DNA of 64,000 nt from an uncultured Myxococcales bacterium (GCA_903929795.1 CAIYWC010000189.1:1-64000); one strand, 5' to 3'. Positions 37,301-45,658 are shown, counted from the stretch's first letter. Notes: a model not told the origin generated them from the sequence alone. Numbers and translations: made by a program.

Positions 37301-38427
37301 TTGGCGTTGCCGTCGAGCGTTGCGCCCTGCGCGTCGAGCGCATTGCCCTGCGGATCGCGCTTGGGCAGGCCCGCGCGGATGTAGACGCCATCCTCTGCCG
37401 CGACGACCACGTCCAGCAGCGTGTCCCCGCCCGACGTCGGTGTCGGCGCTGAGGTGAAGCCGACAAAACCGGCAGTGGCCGCGACAATCGTCGGGTCCGG
37501 AATAACGAAATCATTGATAACCTTGGAAAATTTGTCGTTCTCCTGGCCCAGAAACGCCGCGGACTTGACGCTGAACACGGCGAGCGTCGCCTGCGTCGGG
37601 TCGTTGCTCAGGTCCTGCGCGGTCACTGTCAGCGTGAGTTCCTCGGTCTTGGACAACGCCGTCGTATCAAGCGTGTAGACGAACTTCCACGTCGTTGGCG
37701 GCGGCGATCCGTCGACGACCGGCATGGCCATCGGCTGGGGCAAGATGGAATTGCCGTCCTCATCCGTGATGTCCAGCGACGCTGATTGCAGGCGATTGTC
37801 CTTGACGATCACGGAGATCTGCTGCGTGCCGACAAACACCGCCTCCGTCACCACCGCGGGCGGCACCGGCTCCGGCAGCGCGACCAGCGAAATCCCGGGC
37901 GAACAGTTGTCGACCTCCACGTCCAGGTTCCCCGTGCCGCCCACGTCGTTGCCGGCGAGCGTCCCGGCGGCGATCACGCTCAACGTCACGGATTCATTGC
38001 AGGCGGCCAACGGAGCGCCCGTGGTCTTGTCGGTCATGGTCGTGTCGACCGAACACGTGAACTTGCTGCCGCTGACGTTGCAGTTGCTTGTGTTTTTGTC
38101 GCCAAATGCGAGCTGAATGCCGGCGGTCTTGTTGAGCGTGACGCCCGGGTCGAGCGCGAACGTGCCGGCAAGCGAGACCGTGCCTCCGACTGTGATTGTG
38201 CCGGTGGCGGCCGCAGCGAGCGCCTTGTCGTTCAATGTGGTGGCCTTGTCGCTCAATGTGGTGATCGTGACCGTGATGCCGCCCGACACGCCGTTGTTGG
38301 TCGACGTTGTCGTCGTTGCGGTCGAGCACCCGCAGAGGGCCAGGAGCCCGGCGCAGAACCAGCCCGCCCAGACGCGCGGCTGCGACGGCGAAGGTGGGCG
38401 GCGGGTGAACGGGACGAAAGCGAGCAT
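34339..38427 (-). CDS. Giant FG-GAP/VCBS-repeat lipoprotein
   Basis: The protein has 1362 residues with a signal peptide ending in LCGC at Cys 34 (Ser at +2), then a Thr-rich linker. From about 430 to the end there are at least nine calcium-binding-like motifs of the FG-GAP/VCBS type, such as DLDGDGDLDILAVG, DLNGDSLDDLLFGA, DVDGDGVLDLLNAR, DVDEDGLPDLVTVR and DMDGDGCVDIVVRS. Such repeats form integrin-like beta-propellers. The region 60-420 is beta-rich and unassigned. It converges on the NFACT-R gene with a 3-bp gap. Confidence 0.9.
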   Translation of the reverse strand: MLAFVPFTRRPPSPSQPRVWAGWFCAGLLALCGCSTATTTTSTNNGVSGGITVTITTLSDKATTLNDKALAAAATGTITVGGTVSLAGTFALDPGVTLNKTAGIQLAFGDKNTSNCNVSGSKFTCSVDTTMTDKTTGAPLAACNESVTLSVIAAGTLAGNDVGGTGNLDVEVDNCSPGISLVALPEPVPPAVVTEAVFVGTQQISVIVKDNRLQSASLDITDEDGNSILPQPMAMPVVDGSPPPTTWKFVYTLDTTALSKTEELTLTVTAQDLSNDPTQATLAVFSVKSAAFLGQENDKFSKVINDFVIPDPTIVAATAGFVGFTSAPTPTSGGDTLLDVVVAAEDGVYIRAGLPKRDPQGNALDAQGATLDGNANTIADGTPSAFAHSLQFEELVPADALYKTRVIRGTADEVKAGALANMSRVFLRDLDGDGDLDILAVGTVTGPAGTFGEVWAILNVPDTYTYTGADSKPVTQTLRAFKIVDTLQLPARPSTAEMADLNGDSLDDLLFGAIKTQDANGQDLDLGLMTLLLTQGPICTVTDDPATPQKSCKDETVNFAGLKSAKVFGDVKVAPNMGVTAVVSIATGDFWDGGGLDVCVGSGNRPIVSCYRNVKGDGTLNQAVDAYQFKDGTDTSLILQVNLPPTLTGGKSGPDLLVASTTGSYLRWLRTNHAGQFSFVEDSAAHRDIPNVLVQAMTVANIGPTGNPYVLAGLLSGEVDGIPLDPTDDAYELACFRAWMIGGVSIRIAAADVDGDGVLDLLNARRSPSGLVTDRSGIQIALGQAKFKGSFIAPTVHHICAEYAPATARGVQHIAAAKVVDFDKDKKNELLVIGVQSSSSAIGALGNLNGNPMPIWPMAVFMNVGGQLNPEPRQGEFSPYNPGSRTAAGFTQDLTNGAPLPFGSVVAAALGDVDEDGLPDLVTVRSASAYAVGTEVPAGDCGCVFAEQNEISNGYGEDGPSGTDANPAVCCSNFGFADTNKTSPIFGFGGTGAPMNRASAHVFLSSKTGPLGLAAKCNWLPSTNICNMTPAYALSGGRNPLDVQLVDVDGDKALDIVTAMDNDGVACFKTTPDKAPFLAARVRLFKNDTVAQHLSAGKAHFTAQFLGDDKATPRDKIELQNCDDKHILSPSIVSYRVMPDGLAAIVAAPWPNPVNAKLDPVTIFGLGTAYGQIGILPHMTGFTYAKHATSPIGGTPNAFEAADINNDSIADMLVLSNSGSQLAILTGKVNDTGGKDAAFDTQTVLSVISPSFSGAVAAAMGDVNHDSNLDLVLLGKGDSASILFLLGTGHGTFVPFAGSAVGVNPVALEIADMDGDGCVDIVVRSQDSVTIIQNEGTASGECAQALLWTHASELAAIVPTSP

Positions 38428-38442
38428 GGAACCCCCAAAATC

Positions 38443-38470
38443 ATTGTGCCAGTCGCGAACGCAAGGTCAA
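38443..38470 (-). promoter_or_regulatory. Sigma-70-like promoter of the FG-GAP lipoprotein
   Basis: On the minus strand TTGACC (38465-38470), a 16-bp spacer and CACAAT (38443-38448), with a predicted start near 38436 and a very short leader of about 9 nt before the ATG at 38427. Confidence 0.55.
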
Positions 38471-38498
38471 GCAAGTCGCCGGCGCGCGGTCCCACTCG

Positions 38499-38536
38499 CG
38501 GTCTCGGTACCGGTCTCGGTACCGCAAGTGAGACCG
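38499..38536. repeat. Tandem 12-bp repeat with inverted half-site, possible activator site
   Basis: CGGTCTCGGTAC occurs twice back to back (38499-38510 and 38511-38522). An inverted copy of its first seven bases, GAGACCG, lies at 38530-38536. The block sits about 90-127 bp upstream of the predicted sigma-54 transcription start, the normal distance for an enhancer-binding activator. That role is an inference. Confidence 0.5.
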
Positions 38537-38572
38537 GTCGCGCCGACGTCGTCGCATGCCACAAGCCAGTAT

Positions 38573-38588
38573 TTTCAAGTGGTTGAAA
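38573..38588. promoter_or_regulatory. Inverted repeat just upstream of the sigma-54 promoter
   Basis: TTTCAA-GTGG-TTGAAA is a perfect 6-bp inverted repeat, 12 bp before the -24 element. It could bind a repressor or a DNA-bending protein. Confidence 0.35.
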
Positions 38589-38599
38589 CGCGCTCTCGC

Positions 38600-38615
38600 T
38601 TGGCACGGTTCTTGC
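38600..38615 (+). promoter_or_regulatory. Sigma-54 (-24/-12) promoter of the RadC-like gene
   Basis: TTGGCACGGTTCTTGC matches the RpoN consensus. GG at 38602-38603 and GC at 38614-38615 are separated by exactly 10 bp. Transcription should begin near 38626, leaving a leader of about 33 nt before the ATG at 38659. It is the only such match I noticed in the window. Confidence 0.78.
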
Positions 38616-38658
38616 GGTGCGTGTAGAGAGCCGTCCCACGCGGCCAGCGAGCCCGACC

Positions 38659-39063
38659 ATGCACCTGACCACACCGCCTGCGCCCGTCCGCCTGCGCGAC
38701 GCCCTGGACGTTGCGGCACACTTTCGCGACCTGGCGCTGCTGGAACGTGAAGTGCTGGCGATTGCCGGGCTGGACCACCGCGGGCAACTGCTGTGCGAGC
38801 GGCGCCTGCACGGCCATGCGTTTGGCGTCAGTGCGACACCGCGCGACCTGTTGCCGGCGGTCCTGGCGGCAGGTGCGGTGGCGGCGATCCTGGTCCACAA
38901 CCACCCGAGCGGCCGGTTGGCGCCATCGGACGCGGACCTCGCGTTCACCACGCGCTTTCGGGAAGCGGCCGCCGTCTGCGGCTTGCAGCTCCTTGACCAC
39001 GTCATCGTGGCGAGCGGCGGTTGGCTGAGTCTGCGGCATGCCGGCTGGCTGGAGCTGCCGTGA
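38659..39063 (+). CDS. Short RadC-like JAB/MPN-domain protein
   Basis: The protein has 134 residues. It contains the JAMM metal site of RadC relatives: ILVHNHPSGRLAPSDADLAFTTRF near 84-107, with a Glu near position 35, and LLDHVIVASGGWLSLRHAG near the end. The N-terminal helix-hairpin-helix half of standard RadC (about 220 residues) is missing. RadC itself has no settled function; similar short forms occur on mobile elements and beside competence genes. The ATG at 38659 is the start that fits the sigma-54 transcript. It overlaps the next gene by four bases (GTGA). Confidence 0.85.
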   Translation: MHLTTPPAPVRLRDALDVAAHFRDLALLEREVLAIAGLDHRGQLLCERRLHGHAFGVSATPRDLLPAVLAAGAVAAILVHNHPSGRLAPSDADLAFTTRFREAAAVCGLQLLDHVIVASGGWLSLRHAGWLELP

Positions 39064-39389
39064 GGCGGCCCGACGCGGTCGCTGGCGCGCTCACCGCCGT
39101 CGCAGCGGCGCTGGTGTTGGTGATGGTTCTCGCGTGCGTGCACGCCCGCCCGGAGGCCCCCGCGGACGCGCGTGGAGGCGCCTGGGCCGCGCGAGGCTGC
39201 ATCGACCCTGCTATCGCTACGGCGCAGGATTGGCGGGTGGTTCCGGGCATTACGCGTCAACTCGCGCACGAGCTCGTCGCGGCGTGCCAGACGGGCGCCT
39301 GTGCCGCCCAACTCCCCGCGCTGCCCGGCGTTGGTCCGGTGCTGCGCCAACGCCTCCGGGCGAGCCTGTGCCGGCCGCGGCGCGCCGAG
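39060..39389 (+). CDS. ComEA-like helix-hairpin-helix membrane protein, 3' end unresolved
   Basis: A GTG at 39060 overlaps the RadC-like stop. It opens a frame with one N-terminal membrane helix (about residues 8-27), a linker, and a double helix-hairpin-helix block around WRVVPGITRQLAHELV and LPALPGVGPVLRQRL, like the DNA-binding C-terminus of ComEA. The frame has no stop before lysC on the other strand; it stays open to 41801, but that part only mirrors lysC and cdaR. The end given here is therefore the lysC border, not a stop codon. A sequencing indel near 39380 or a true long overlap are both possible. Confidence 0.6.
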
Positions 39390-40646
39390 TCAGGTCTTCT
39401 CCAGCTCAAACTTGTCGTGCAGCACGCGCACGGCCGCATCCGCGAACCGATCCTCGACGACGCACGAGATCTTGATCTCGCTGGTCGAGATGAGCAGGAT
39501 GCTGATTCCGGCCTCGCCGAGCGCCGCAAAAGTCTTTTGTGCGACGCCAGGTTGCGACACCATGCCAGCGCCGACGACGGACACTTTGGCCAGGCTCTTG
39601 TCCAGCGAGCAGCTGCGAAAGCCGAGCTCCTGTTGCAGCCCCGCGATCAGCTGAACCGCGCGGTCCGCGACGTTGCGCGGCACCGTGAACGTGACGTCCG
39701 TCCGGCCGTCCAGCGGGGGATTCTGGATGATCACATCGATGTTGATCCCGGCTTCCGCCATCGGCGCGAACAGGCGGGCCGCCGCGCCCGGCTTGTCGAG
39801 AATTCCGACGATCGTGAGCTTCGCCGTGTTCTTGTCGCAGCTCACGGCCGTGACGACGGCGCCTTCCAACCCTTTCATTTCCGCACCCTCCAGACCAGAC
39901 ATCTCCGGCACGACCCAGCTGCCTTCGCCGTCGCTGAACGACGACCGGCAGTGCAGCGTCACGCGGTATTTCAGGGCAAATTCAACCGACCGCGTCTGCA
40001 GCACCTTGGCACCGAGGCTCGCGAGCTCCAGCATCTCCTCGGAGCCGATCCGCGGGATCTTGCGCGCCTTCTCGTAGACGTTTGGATCCGTCGTGTAGAT
40101 GCCGTCGACGTCGGAGTAGATCTCGCACGCGTCGGCGTTCAGCGCTGCAGCCATGGCGACGGCCGACAGGTCGCTGCCACCGCGGCCCAGCGTCGTGATG
40201 TTGCCGTCCTGGTCGACGCCCTGGAACCCGGCGATGATGACGATTTCCCCGTTCCGCAGGCATTCCTGGACCGGGTCGGCCTTGATCGAGCGGATGCGCG
40301 CGCTGCCGTGCATCGAATCCGTGCGAATTTCCACCTGATGCCCGAGAAAGCTGCGTGCCTGATGACCCAGCTCGCGGATCGCCAGCGCCAGGAGCGCGAT
40401 GGAGACCTGCTCGCCGGTGGCCAACAGCACGTCGATCTCGCGATCCGCCGGCCGGGTCGAGACGCCCGCCGCCAGCTTCAGCAGCCGATCCGTCTCGCCT
40501 TGCATCGCCGAGACGACCACGACGACCTGATGGCCTTGCGAAGCGGTCTGAACGGCGCGCCGCGCGACGTTTTGGATGCGCTCGATCGTGGCCATCGAGC
40601 TGCCGCCGAACTTCTGGACAATCAATTGCGGGGAATTCTCGGTCAT
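39390..40646 (-). CDS. lysC: Aspartate kinase
   Basis: LysC phosphorylates aspartate, the first step toward Lys, Thr and Met. The 418-residue protein has the kinase start LIVQKFGGSSMA at 8-19, TLGRGGSDLSAVAMAAAL near 165-182, and two C-terminal ACT domains (KLTIVGILDKPGAAARLFAPMAEAGINID and KVSVVGAGMVSQPGVAQKTFAALGEAGI) for feedback control. A Met near position 255 (MKGLEGAVVTAV) sits where some bacteria start a separate beta subunit, so an internal product is possible. The ATG at 40646 fits the family. It follows the cdaR-like gene by 39 bp, where glmM is common in other genomes. Confidence 0.96.
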   Translation of the reverse strand: MTENSPQLIVQKFGGSSMATIERIQNVARRAVQTASQGHQVVVVVSAMQGETDRLLKLAAGVSTRPADREIDVLLATGEQVSIALLALAIRELGHQARSFLGHQVEIRTDSMHGSARIRSIKADPVQECLRNGEIVIIAGFQGVDQDGNITTLGRGGSDLSAVAMAAALNADACEIYSDVDGIYTTDPNVYEKARKIPRIGSEEMLELASLGAKVLQTRSVEFALKYRVTLHCRSSFSDGEGSWVVPEMSGLEGAEMKGLEGAVVTAVSCDKNTAKLTIVGILDKPGAAARLFAPMAEAGINIDVIIQNPPLDGRTDVTFTVPRNVADRAVQLIAGLQQELGFRSCSLDKSLAKVSVVGAGMVSQPGVAQKTFAALGEAGISILLISTSEIKISCVVEDRFADAAVRVLHDKFELEKT

Positions 40647-40685
40647 CGTTCCTGGTACGCTGGTGGGCCTGAGCCGCCGCATGAG

Positions 40686-41690
40686 TCAGTGCGCGGCGGG
40701 GGCCGCTGGCGGCGCGGCACTTTCGCGCAGCATCGACCACTTTGCAACCGCTGGCAGCAGGGTCAGCGTCACGCCCGCAACCGGATGGACCGACAGCTTG
40801 ATCGGCTCGTCCGGCGTCGCATTCGCGAAGTCAGCAAAGACCAGATTCACAGGCGGCTTTTCAGCCAGCGCGGTGACGGCGCGCGCAAGGCCTTCGGCGC
40901 GAATGGTCACTTCAGCCGGCGTCAGGATGCAGCGCTGTGCCGGCGGGCAGCCGCGCACCATGATCGGCTGGTTCTCGAGATTCTTGACGATTTCGCGCTC
41001 CTCCAGCGCCACTTCCACCGTTACCTCCTCGACCGAGAGCTGCACACGGCGGTCGCCCGGCGGCACGAGCCGGAGCAGGACGCGAAGGTCGTGATCGGCG
41101 CCGTGGAGGTCCAGCGGATTGGTCCGCACCGACCGCACCGACCGCACCTGACCGGCGGGGCCAAAGACCTTGACGCGCGCGGGGTCAACGACCGCGCCTT
41201 TTTGGCTCTGGCGAAAACCAGTCGCCGGTTCGCCCGAGATCGGCACTTCCACAGGAACCGTCACCTCCGCCGCTTGGTCCAACCGCACGAGCAGCGAAGG
41301 CGGCTCGATCCCCAGCACTTCGATCTGGCTCGAACCGAGCTGCACTTCCACCGTGCGGGGATCGAAGACGAACCGCTCGCCGTCGCGATACGCCGCGAGA
41401 TCAATGGACAAGCGCCCCGGACGGTCGCGCAGAAGCTGTTGAATCGCACCGCGCCGCCCGCGCACGCGCACCTTGACCGCTTCGGGCGCCTCGCCGACGA
41501 ACACCTTGGTCTTCGCGACGTTGATCAGGGCGATCGGCACCGCCAGCTCGCTCTCCTTGACGCTGTCGCGCTGCACCACCATGTGGAGCAGCGCCGCGAG
41601 CGCAATCGACAGGATCTTCAAGCCCAGGTTGGCCGTCACGAGCGTGCGCACGCGCAGGGCAAACCGACCGAGCAGGCGGAACGGCGTCAT
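40686..41690 (-). CDS. cdaR: YbbR-domain protein (CdaR-like regulator of CdaA)
   Basis: The protein has 334 residues. A single N-terminal membrane helix (about 19-40, NLGLKILSIALAALLHMVVQ) is followed by repeated YbbR domains of about 80 residues, seen in VPIALINVAKTKVFVGEAPEAVKVRVRG and VPVEVPISGEPATGF. CdaR sits in the membrane and modulates the diadenylate cyclase CdaA. Its ATG overlaps the cdaA stop by four bases, which supports the pairing. The last 70 residues are less conserved. Confidence 0.9.
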   Translation of the reverse strand: MTPFRLLGRFALRVRTLVTANLGLKILSIALAALLHMVVQRDSVKESELAVPIALINVAKTKVFVGEAPEAVKVRVRGRRGAIQQLLRDRPGRLSIDLAAYRDGERFVFDPRTVEVQLGSSQIEVLGIEPPSLLVRLDQAAEVTVPVEVPISGEPATGFRQSQKGAVVDPARVKVFGPAGQVRSVRSVRTNPLDLHGADHDLRVLLRLVPPGDRRVQLSVEEVTVEVALEEREIVKNLENQPIMVRGCPPAQRCILTPAEVTIRAEGLARAVTALAEKPPVNLVFADFANATPDEPIKLSVHPVAGVTLTLLPAVAKWSMLRESAAPPAAPAAH

Positions 41691-42637
41691 GACGGATCGC
41701 CTCCGACGTCGATGTCCTCGGAATCCGTGGCGCTGCGGCTGTGGACGGTGAGGACGGTGCTGCCCGGACGAATCGGGGAGGCGGTCGCGCCGTGGACGTG
41801 AATCCGCCGTTTCCAGGCCCGGCGCCACGGCGCCATCGCTTCAGGCTGGTCGCCAAACAGCAGGCGGAACCGCTCGCGCAAATCCGCGGGCTGCAAGTTC
41901 AAGTCCAGCTGGCCCATGTAGGCGATGCCGCAGGTGCCCGTTTCTTCCGAGACGACGACGACGACCGCGTCCGTCTCATCCGCGAGCCCCAGCGCCGCGC
42001 GGTGCCGCGATCCGAGCGTTCCCGGAATGCCCGCGCCGCCGGCCAGCGGCAAAAAGCAGGCCGCGGCGGCAATCTTGCCCTTTTGCAGGATCACCGCGCC
42101 GTCGTGGGTCGCGTTGGCGTGCTCCGGGTTGAACAGCGCGGCGAGCAGCTGCCACGAGACTTCCGCGTTGATGCGCACGCCGTCGGCGACATAACGGTCC
42201 AGCGCCGCCTGCTGCTCGATGACGATCAGCGCGCCCAGATGCTTCTGACTGAGCACCGCGCAGGCGCGCAGCACCTCCTCCAGCACTTCATTGCTCGCCG
42301 AATCCTTGGACGAAAAGACCAAGGGCGACCGCACCATCGTGGTCAGCGCGCGCTTGATGTCCTCCTGGAACAAGATGACGAACAGCACGACGATCGACGA
42401 CACAAACCGGCCGAGCAGCCAATGAATGGTCGGCAGATCGAGAACGTCTTCCTGGCTGGCGTAATAGAGCAGAAACAGCACGGCAACGGCCGTGAGCATC
42501 GCACCCGAGCGCGAGCCGCGCAGCAGCGTGAGGACCTGGTAGATGAGCGCGGCGACCAGCGCGATGTCCAATACCCAGCGCCACTCGGCGGGCGCCGAGG
42601 ACGAGAGAAATGCGCTGGAGAAGTCGAAATCGGGCAC
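41687..42637 (-). CDS. cdaA: Diadenylate cyclase CdaA (c-di-AMP synthase)
   Basis: CdaA joins two ATP into cyclic di-AMP. The 316-residue protein has three membrane helices (about 23-41, 47-60 and 75-91) and a DAC domain with the catalytic DGA at 179-181, RHR at 211-213 and SEETG at 230-234. A C-terminal tail from about 265 is longer than in Bacillus CdaA. The GTG at 42637 gives the usual N-terminus, with GAGGAG a little upstream. The order folP-cdaA-cdaR is widespread; ftsH and tilS precede it. Confidence 0.95.
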   Translation of the reverse strand: MPDFDFSSAFLSSSAPAEWRWVLDIALVAALIYQVLTLLRGSRSGAMLTAVAVLFLLYYASQEDVLDLPTIHWLLGRFVSSIVVLFVILFQEDIKRALTTMVRSPLVFSSKDSASNEVLEEVLRACAVLSQKHLGALIVIEQQAALDRYVADGVRINAEVSWQLLAALFNPEHANATHDGAVILQKGKIAAAACFLPLAGGAGIPGTLGSRHRAALGLADETDAVVVVVSEETGTCGIAYMGQLDLNLQPADLRERFRLLFGDQPEAMAPWRRAWKRRIHVHGATASPIRPGSTVLTVHSRSATDSEDIDVGGDPS

Positions 42638-42702
42638 CGCGCCTTGCGTCTCCTCTGGGTTTCAAGCCGACAGCGGTTGCGCGCCGCGGACAAACTCGCC
42701 TT

Positions 42703-43563
42703 TCAGCAAGTGGTTTCAGTGGCAGCGTCGCGAATGGCTGCGGCCACGTCAAGCACTTGTCGCATGACGTGTACGTCATGCACGCGGACAAAGGCAGCTC
42801 CGGCAAGCACCGCCGCCGTCACTGCCGCCGCCGTCGCGCCCAGCCGATCCTCCACGGGCGTGCCGGTGATCGCGCCGAGGAACGACTTTCGCGACGGGCC
42901 GAGGTACAACGGCAGTCCGAGCCTAGCAAGGGCCCCGGATCGGCGCAATAAAGCCAGATTCTGCTGGAGCGACTTGCCAAACCCGATGCCCGGATCGATC
43001 GCCAACTGGCCGCGGGCGACGCCAGCGGCTTCAGCACGGACAGCCGCTTGTCCGAGCGCGGCGGCAATCTCGGTGATGGCCGCCAACGGGTCTGCCGGCA
43101 GCGCGTCGACCCGCTGGGACGGCGCCATCTGGCCCACGGCGTGCGGCATGTGCATGAGCACCCACGCGGCGCCCGCGCGCGCGACGACCTCGCCCATCAG
43201 CGGATCGGAGAACCCGCTGACATCATTGATCATGGCCGCGCCAAGGTCCAACGCGGCTTGGGCGATTTCCGACCGGCGCGTGTCCACCGAGAGCGGCACG
43301 TCCAGTCGCCGCGCAAGCGCTTCAACCGCCGGAAGCACCCGCTCCGCTTCTTGCGTCGGACTGACCGCCGCGGCGTGCGGCCTCGTCGATTCGCCACCCA
43401 GATCAAGCAGATCCGCGCCATCGCGCATGAGCTCTTCCGCCCGGCGCAGGACCTGGTCCAGCGTCGCGAGCTGCCCGCCGTCGGAAAAACTGTCCGGCGT
43501 AACGTTGAGGATCCCGACGAGCAGCGGCTTGCGCAGATCAAAGCCGCGATGGCGCAGGTACAT
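42703..43563 (-). CDS. folP: Dihydropteroate synthase
   Basis: FolP joins 4-aminobenzoate to the pterin pyrophosphate in folate synthesis. The 286-residue protein has LLVGILNVTPDSFSDGG at 14-30, LLDLGGESTRP near 52-62, a conserved INDVSG and GPSRKSF near the end, all typical of the enzyme. The ATG at 43563 has GAGG five bases upstream and matches the family N-terminus; a GTG at 43599 would add 12 residues. It begins 43 bp after ftsH, as in many bacteria. Confidence 0.95.
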   Translation of the reverse strand: MYLRHRGFDLRKPLLVGILNVTPDSFSDGGQLATLDQVLRRAEELMRDGADLLDLGGESTRPHAAAVSPTQEAERVLPAVEALARRLDVPLSVDTRRSEIAQAALDLGAAMINDVSGFSDPLMGEVVARAGAAWVLMHMPHAVGQMAPSQRVDALPADPLAAITEIAAALGQAAVRAEAAGVARGQLAIDPGIGFGKSLQQNLALLRRSGALARLGLPLYLGPSRKSFLGAITGTPVEDRLGATAAAVTAAVLAGAAFVRVHDVHVMRQVLDVAAAIRDAATETTC

Positions 43564-43605
43564 CGGCGCCTCGCGGCCTGGAAAAATCTGCTCCGCCACC
43601 CGCGC

Positions 43606-45549
43606 TCAGTGCGTCAGCGGCTCTGGCAGACCCGGCAGCGAGTCGATGACCGGCGGCGGTGTCGGTTTCTTGTTGGCGCTGTTGGCCGCGTCCTGCGCCA
43701 CGCGGTGGCGCACCTTGGCTTCGCGGCCCGAGCGCAACTCCTTGATATCCTTATTTTCGATGATCCAGTCGACTTCCTCGCCGTCCAGCGTCTCGAATTC
43801 CAGCAGCGCCGTGGTCAGCAGGTCCAGCTGGTCGCGGTGGTCGGTCAGGATTTGCCGCGCGCGGTTGTAGTTCTCGTCGACAAGCCGGCGAATTTCCTGG
43901 TCAACCTGCACCGCCGTGGACTCGGAGAAGTTCTGCACGTGGCCGTAATCGCGCCCGAGAAACGGCTCGCCCTCTTTCTTGCCATACGCCAGCGGACCCA
44001 GCCGCGACATGCCCCACTCGCAGACCATCTGCCGCGCCATGCCGGTCGCCTGCTCGATGTCGTTCGCCGCGCCTGTCGTGATTTCGCCCAGCACAATGTC
44101 CTCGGCGATGCGTCCACCCATCATGATCGCAATGCGATCGAGCAGGTAGCTCGCCGAGTGCGAATAGCGATCACGCTCCGGCAGCTGCTGGGTCAGACCC
44201 AAAGCACGCCCGCGCGGCACAATCGTCACTTTGTGCAGTGGATCCGAGGTCTTGAGATGCTTCGACACAAGCGCGTGGCCCGCCTCATGCACCGCCGTCA
44301 ACTTCAACTCGTCGGCGTTCAGCATCATCCCGCGCCGTTCCGCGCCCATGATGACCTTGTCCTTGGACTGCTCCAGATCCGCCATCGACACCAGATCGTG
44401 ATCCTGCCGCGCGGCCAGAAGCGCGCCCTCATTGATGAGGTTCTCGAGGTCCGCACCGGCAAAACCCGGCGTCCCGCGCGCGATCGTCTGCAGGTCCACG
44501 TCCGGCGAGAGCGGCACTTTGCGCGTGTGCACTTTGAGGATCGCCAGCCGGCCTTTGGCGTCGGGCGCCGGCACGACCACGCGCCGATCGAACCGCCCCG
44601 CGCGCAGCAGCGCCGGGTCCAGCACGTCCGGTCGGTTGGTCGCCGCCACGAGGATCACGCCGGTATTGTTTTCGAAACCGTCCATCTCCACGAGCAGCTG
44701 GTTCAGCGTCTGCTCGCGTTCGTCGTGCCCGCCGCCCATGCCCGCGCCGCGGTGGCGACCGACAGCGTCGATTTCATCAATAAAAATAATGCACGGCGCA
44801 TTCTTCTTACCCTGCTCAAACAAGTCGCGCACGCGGCTCGCGCCCACGCCCACGAACATCTCGACAAAATCCGAGCCCGAGATCGAGAAAAACGGCACAC
44901 CCGCCTCACCCGCGACCGCGCGCGCCAGCAGCGTCTTGCCCGTGCCCGGCTGGCCCATCAGCAGCACGCCCTTGGGAATGCGACCGCCGAGCCGCGTAAA
45001 CTTCTTGGGATCTTTCAGAAATTGAATAATCTCCTCCAGCTCCTGCTTGGACTCATCGATGCCGGCCACGTCCTCAAAAGTCACGCGGTTGGTCGCCTCG
45101 GTCAGCATTTTAGCCTTCGACTTGCCAAAGCTCATCGCGCGGTTGCCACCGGATTGAATCTGCCGCATGAAGAAAAAGAACAGGCCGATAATGACGAGCA
45201 TCGGCAAGCCATTGATCAGCAACTGAAAAAGCCAAGTATTGGCCTCTTCACGCTCGTAGTTGATCTCCACACCTTTGGCGATGAGGTCTTTTTGGAAGCT
45301 CGTGATGTCGCCCGTCGTGCGAAACAGGTCGCCGTTGCCCAGCGTGCCGTCGATGTTGTTGCCGCGGACCGTGATGTCGCGCACGCGATCCGTCGCCGGC
45401 ACCTTGTCAACATTCAGGGAATTGTTGACGAACTGCGTGAACGAGAGCTGCTTGGTCTTGCCCGTCGCGGTCGAATATTGGATGACCATCACGACCAGCA
45501 GGAACACGCCGGCCCAGATCAAAAGACTTTTCGTATGCTTCAAGATCAT
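43606..45549 (-). CDS. ftsH: ATP-dependent zinc metalloprotease FtsH
   Basis: FtsH is a membrane-bound hexameric protease that removes misassembled membrane proteins and short-lived regulators. The 647-residue protein has two membrane helices (about 8-24 and 108-128), Walker A GQPGTGKT at 199-206, Walker B IIFIDEID at 254-261, the second region of homology near 305-323, and the zinc motif HEAGH at 421-425. The ribosome-binding site AGGAG touches the ATG at 45549, too close for normal use. A TTG at 45543 has proper spacing and may be the real start, two residues shorter. Confidence 0.97.
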   Translation of the reverse strand: MILKHTKSLLIWAGVFLLVVMVIQYSTATGKTKQLSFTQFVNNSLNVDKVPATDRVRDITVRGNNIDGTLGNGDLFRTTGDITSFQKDLIAKGVEINYEREEANTWLFQLLINGLPMLVIIGLFFFFMRQIQSGGNRAMSFGKSKAKMLTEATNRVTFEDVAGIDESKQELEEIIQFLKDPKKFTRLGGRIPKGVLLMGQPGTGKTLLARAVAGEAGVPFFSISGSDFVEMFVGVGASRVRDLFEQGKKNAPCIIFIDEIDAVGRHRGAGMGGGHDEREQTLNQLLVEMDGFENNTGVILVAATNRPDVLDPALLRAGRFDRRVVVPAPDAKGRLAILKVHTRKVPLSPDVDLQTIARGTPGFAGADLENLINEGALLAARQDHDLVSMADLEQSKDKVIMGAERRGMMLNADELKLTAVHEAGHALVSKHLKTSDPLHKVTIVPRGRALGLTQQLPERDRYSHSASYLLDRIAIMMGGRIAEDIVLGEITTGAANDIEQATGMARQMVCEWGMSRLGPLAYGKKEGEPFLGRDYGHVQNFSESTAVQVDQEIRRLVDENYNRARQILTDHRDQLDLLTTALLEFETLDGEEVDWIIENKDIKELRSGREAKVRHRVAQDAANSANKKPTPPPVIDSLPGLPEPLTH

Positions 45550-45658
45550 CTCCTGATTGGCTGCCTTCGCCCGGCGCCATGCGCCCTGTTGGACGCACGA
45601 CGGACCGAAAAAGTGCGCGGGAAGCACGCACAAGATGCGAACACCCACGCTTGGCAGG

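Noticed and set aside
34378..37452. Long plus-strand frames opposite the FG-GAP lipoprotein
   Set aside because: Antisense shadows: the minus strand has regular calcium-binding motifs and a signal peptide, the plus strand has neither.
39390..41801. The right-hand 800 codons of the plus-strand frame that starts before lysC
   Set aside because: It is the antisense of lysC and cdaR, which both show clear conserved motifs; only the hairpin region before 39390 looks like protein.
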